DNA from: an uncultured Acetatifactor sp.
GTDB lineage: Bacteria; Bacillota; Clostridia; Lachnospirales; Lachnospiraceae
Direction: 5' to 3'
Assembly (NCBI GenBank): GCA_947586055.1
Contig: CANPXL010000002.1
Span: 102,932 to 166,931 of the forward strand
Length of the DNA stretch: 64,000 nt
A program made the translations under genes and the position numbers. This document shows positions 63,506 to 64,000 of this stretch, piece after piece (positions within the stretch are counted from its first letter, which is position 1; each line of letters opens with the position of its first letter). The notes under the pieces were generated by a model, which ran no database searches, was not told the DNA's origin, and saw only the letters and a program-made list of their open reading frames with translations.

Positions 63506-64000
63506 TTACCATTTCGTTACATATTTCTGTAACCTGCTCTGCGGTTTCTCCGGTATTGTATATGCCAACTTACCACTCTCCAATAATGGCTTAATATAAG
63601 TTCTTGTCATATAGGTTAAATTTTTATAACCTATATGTTCGGAAATCTCTTTCTTGGTTCTTGCTGTTTTACAAAATTCAAGTATCTTTTCTACAACTGC
63701 ACCACTTCCGACTTGGTCACTGACTTGATCACTGACTTGGTCACTGACTTGGTCACTAGCCTTTGGACCCGATTTCATTGTAGCTGTTTCATTCAGCGGA
63801 ATCACTGTTTTAAAAACATCACCTTCCACAAACTGCGGAATGCCGCCGGAATACAACCTGGTAAATTTATAAGTATTCCGCATACCAGAACCCAACTCAT
63901 CGGCAAGACCGATTTCCCTAAATACCTTAGAGATTGCAGGATTTTTAGGAAATGGCTCAAATGTATTCAAATTTAAATTCCCATATCCATGCGTTTTGTT
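63506..64000 (-). CDS. AlbA_2/RecG-like ATP-binding protein, C-terminal part
   Basis: The last 164 residues of a protein that begins outside the window; the frame is open to the edge. The visible part has the family's FEPFPKNPAISKVFREIGL and ELGSGMRNTYKF, a linker with a DQVS repeat, and a C-terminal winged-helix region (EKILEFCKTARTKKEISEHIGY). These are the end of the ATPase-like domain and the helix-turn-helix of AlbA_2-type (Schlafen-like) transcriptional regulators. Function is uncertain; related proteins are linked to DNA regulation and defence. A TTG near 63970 could be mistaken for a start but sits inside the conserved domain. Confidence 0.85.
   Translation of the reverse strand, partial: NKTHGYGNLNLNTFEPFPKNPAISKVFREIGLADELGSGMRNTYKFTRLYSGGIPQFVEGDVFKTVIPLNETATMKSGPKASDQVSDQVSDQVSDQVGSGAVVEKILEFCKTARTKKEISEHIGYKNLTYMTRTYIKPLLESGKLAYTIPEKPQSRLQKYVTKW
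63711..63758 (-). repeat. 12-base tandem repeat encoding DQVS
   Basis: Four tandem 12-base units (ACTTGGTCACTG type on the plus strand) encode the DQVS repeat in the linker of the AlbA_2-type protein. The units differ by one or two bases. Confidence 0.85.

Noticed and set aside
63711..63758. Short tandem repeats as a possible CRISPR remnant or iteron.
   Set aside because: They encode DQVS in frame within a known protein family.

Overview
The window looks like chromosome of a motile, plant-fibre-degrading gut Firmicute, most probably a Lachnospiraceae. I infer this from gene content (VanW, DegV, PadR/HAAS, circularly permuted GH3 enzymes, GH10 and GH43 xylan enzymes, many solute-binding lipoproteins, an extracytoplasmic Mrp/Mbh-type antiporter), from strong AGGAGG-type ribosome binding sites and from clostridial-style promoters. 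No rRNA, tRNA, transposase, integrase or CRISPR array was recognised.

Layout. 1-6.9 kb (mostly minus strand): an aminotransferase cut by the window edge, its Lrp regulator, an AIR-synthase-like protein, VanW, a 35-residue membrane peptide, a membrane-anchored hypothetical protein, a phosphoesterase and galactokinase. 7-14.4 kb: a flagellar surface locus with flagellin behind a sigma-28/sigma-D promoter and a structured leader, two tandem GT2 glycosyltransferases, a GT11 fucosyltransferase-like gene and a heptad-repeat coiled-coil protein. 14.5-28.7 kb: xylan/beta-glucoside use (AraC, cytoplasmic GH10, aldo/keto reductase, two permuted GH3s, GH43 lipoprotein), interleaved with LCP and CapA cell-surface proteins and DegV. 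28.7-37 kb: a soluble chemoreceptor-like protein, an acyltransferase, carB without carA, a phosphoesterase and a cytoplasmic ParB-like/BMP fusion.

37.5-39.9 kb: a compact four-gene cassette with no assignable function. Its last gene is a DUF2589 protein and its third looks like a reduced copy of the same fold. This is the best candidate here for an undescribed system. 40-42.1 kb: an oxalate/formate-type MFS transporter broken by one in-frame amber codon, then a DUF308 membrane protein. 42.1-47.8 kb: a solute-binding lipoprotein, a hybrid kinase with its own Hpt domain and a two-receiver response regulator, probably one sensing pathway.

48-53.1 kb: a PadR module. padR and, 4 kb away, a divergent promoter pair carry the same palindrome in the same position against an identical TTGTAA-N17-TATTAT promoter. 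The divergent pair drives a Cys-rich secreted protein on one side and a HAAS-domain membrane protein plus a secreted protein on the other. I infer a dispersed PadR regulon. Two paralogous solute-binding lipoproteins lie between the two sites.

53.1-62.8 kb: a ten-gene minus-strand operon in the order of the membrane-bound hydrogenase antiporter module (E, F, G, D, E/B fusion, C), followed by four NuoL/M/N-type proton- or sodium-pumping subunits and no hydrogenase or NADH dehydrogenase subunit. 62.9-64 kb: a cytidylate-kinase-like protein and the C-terminal part of an AlbA_2/RecG-like ATP-binding protein with a DQVS repeat.
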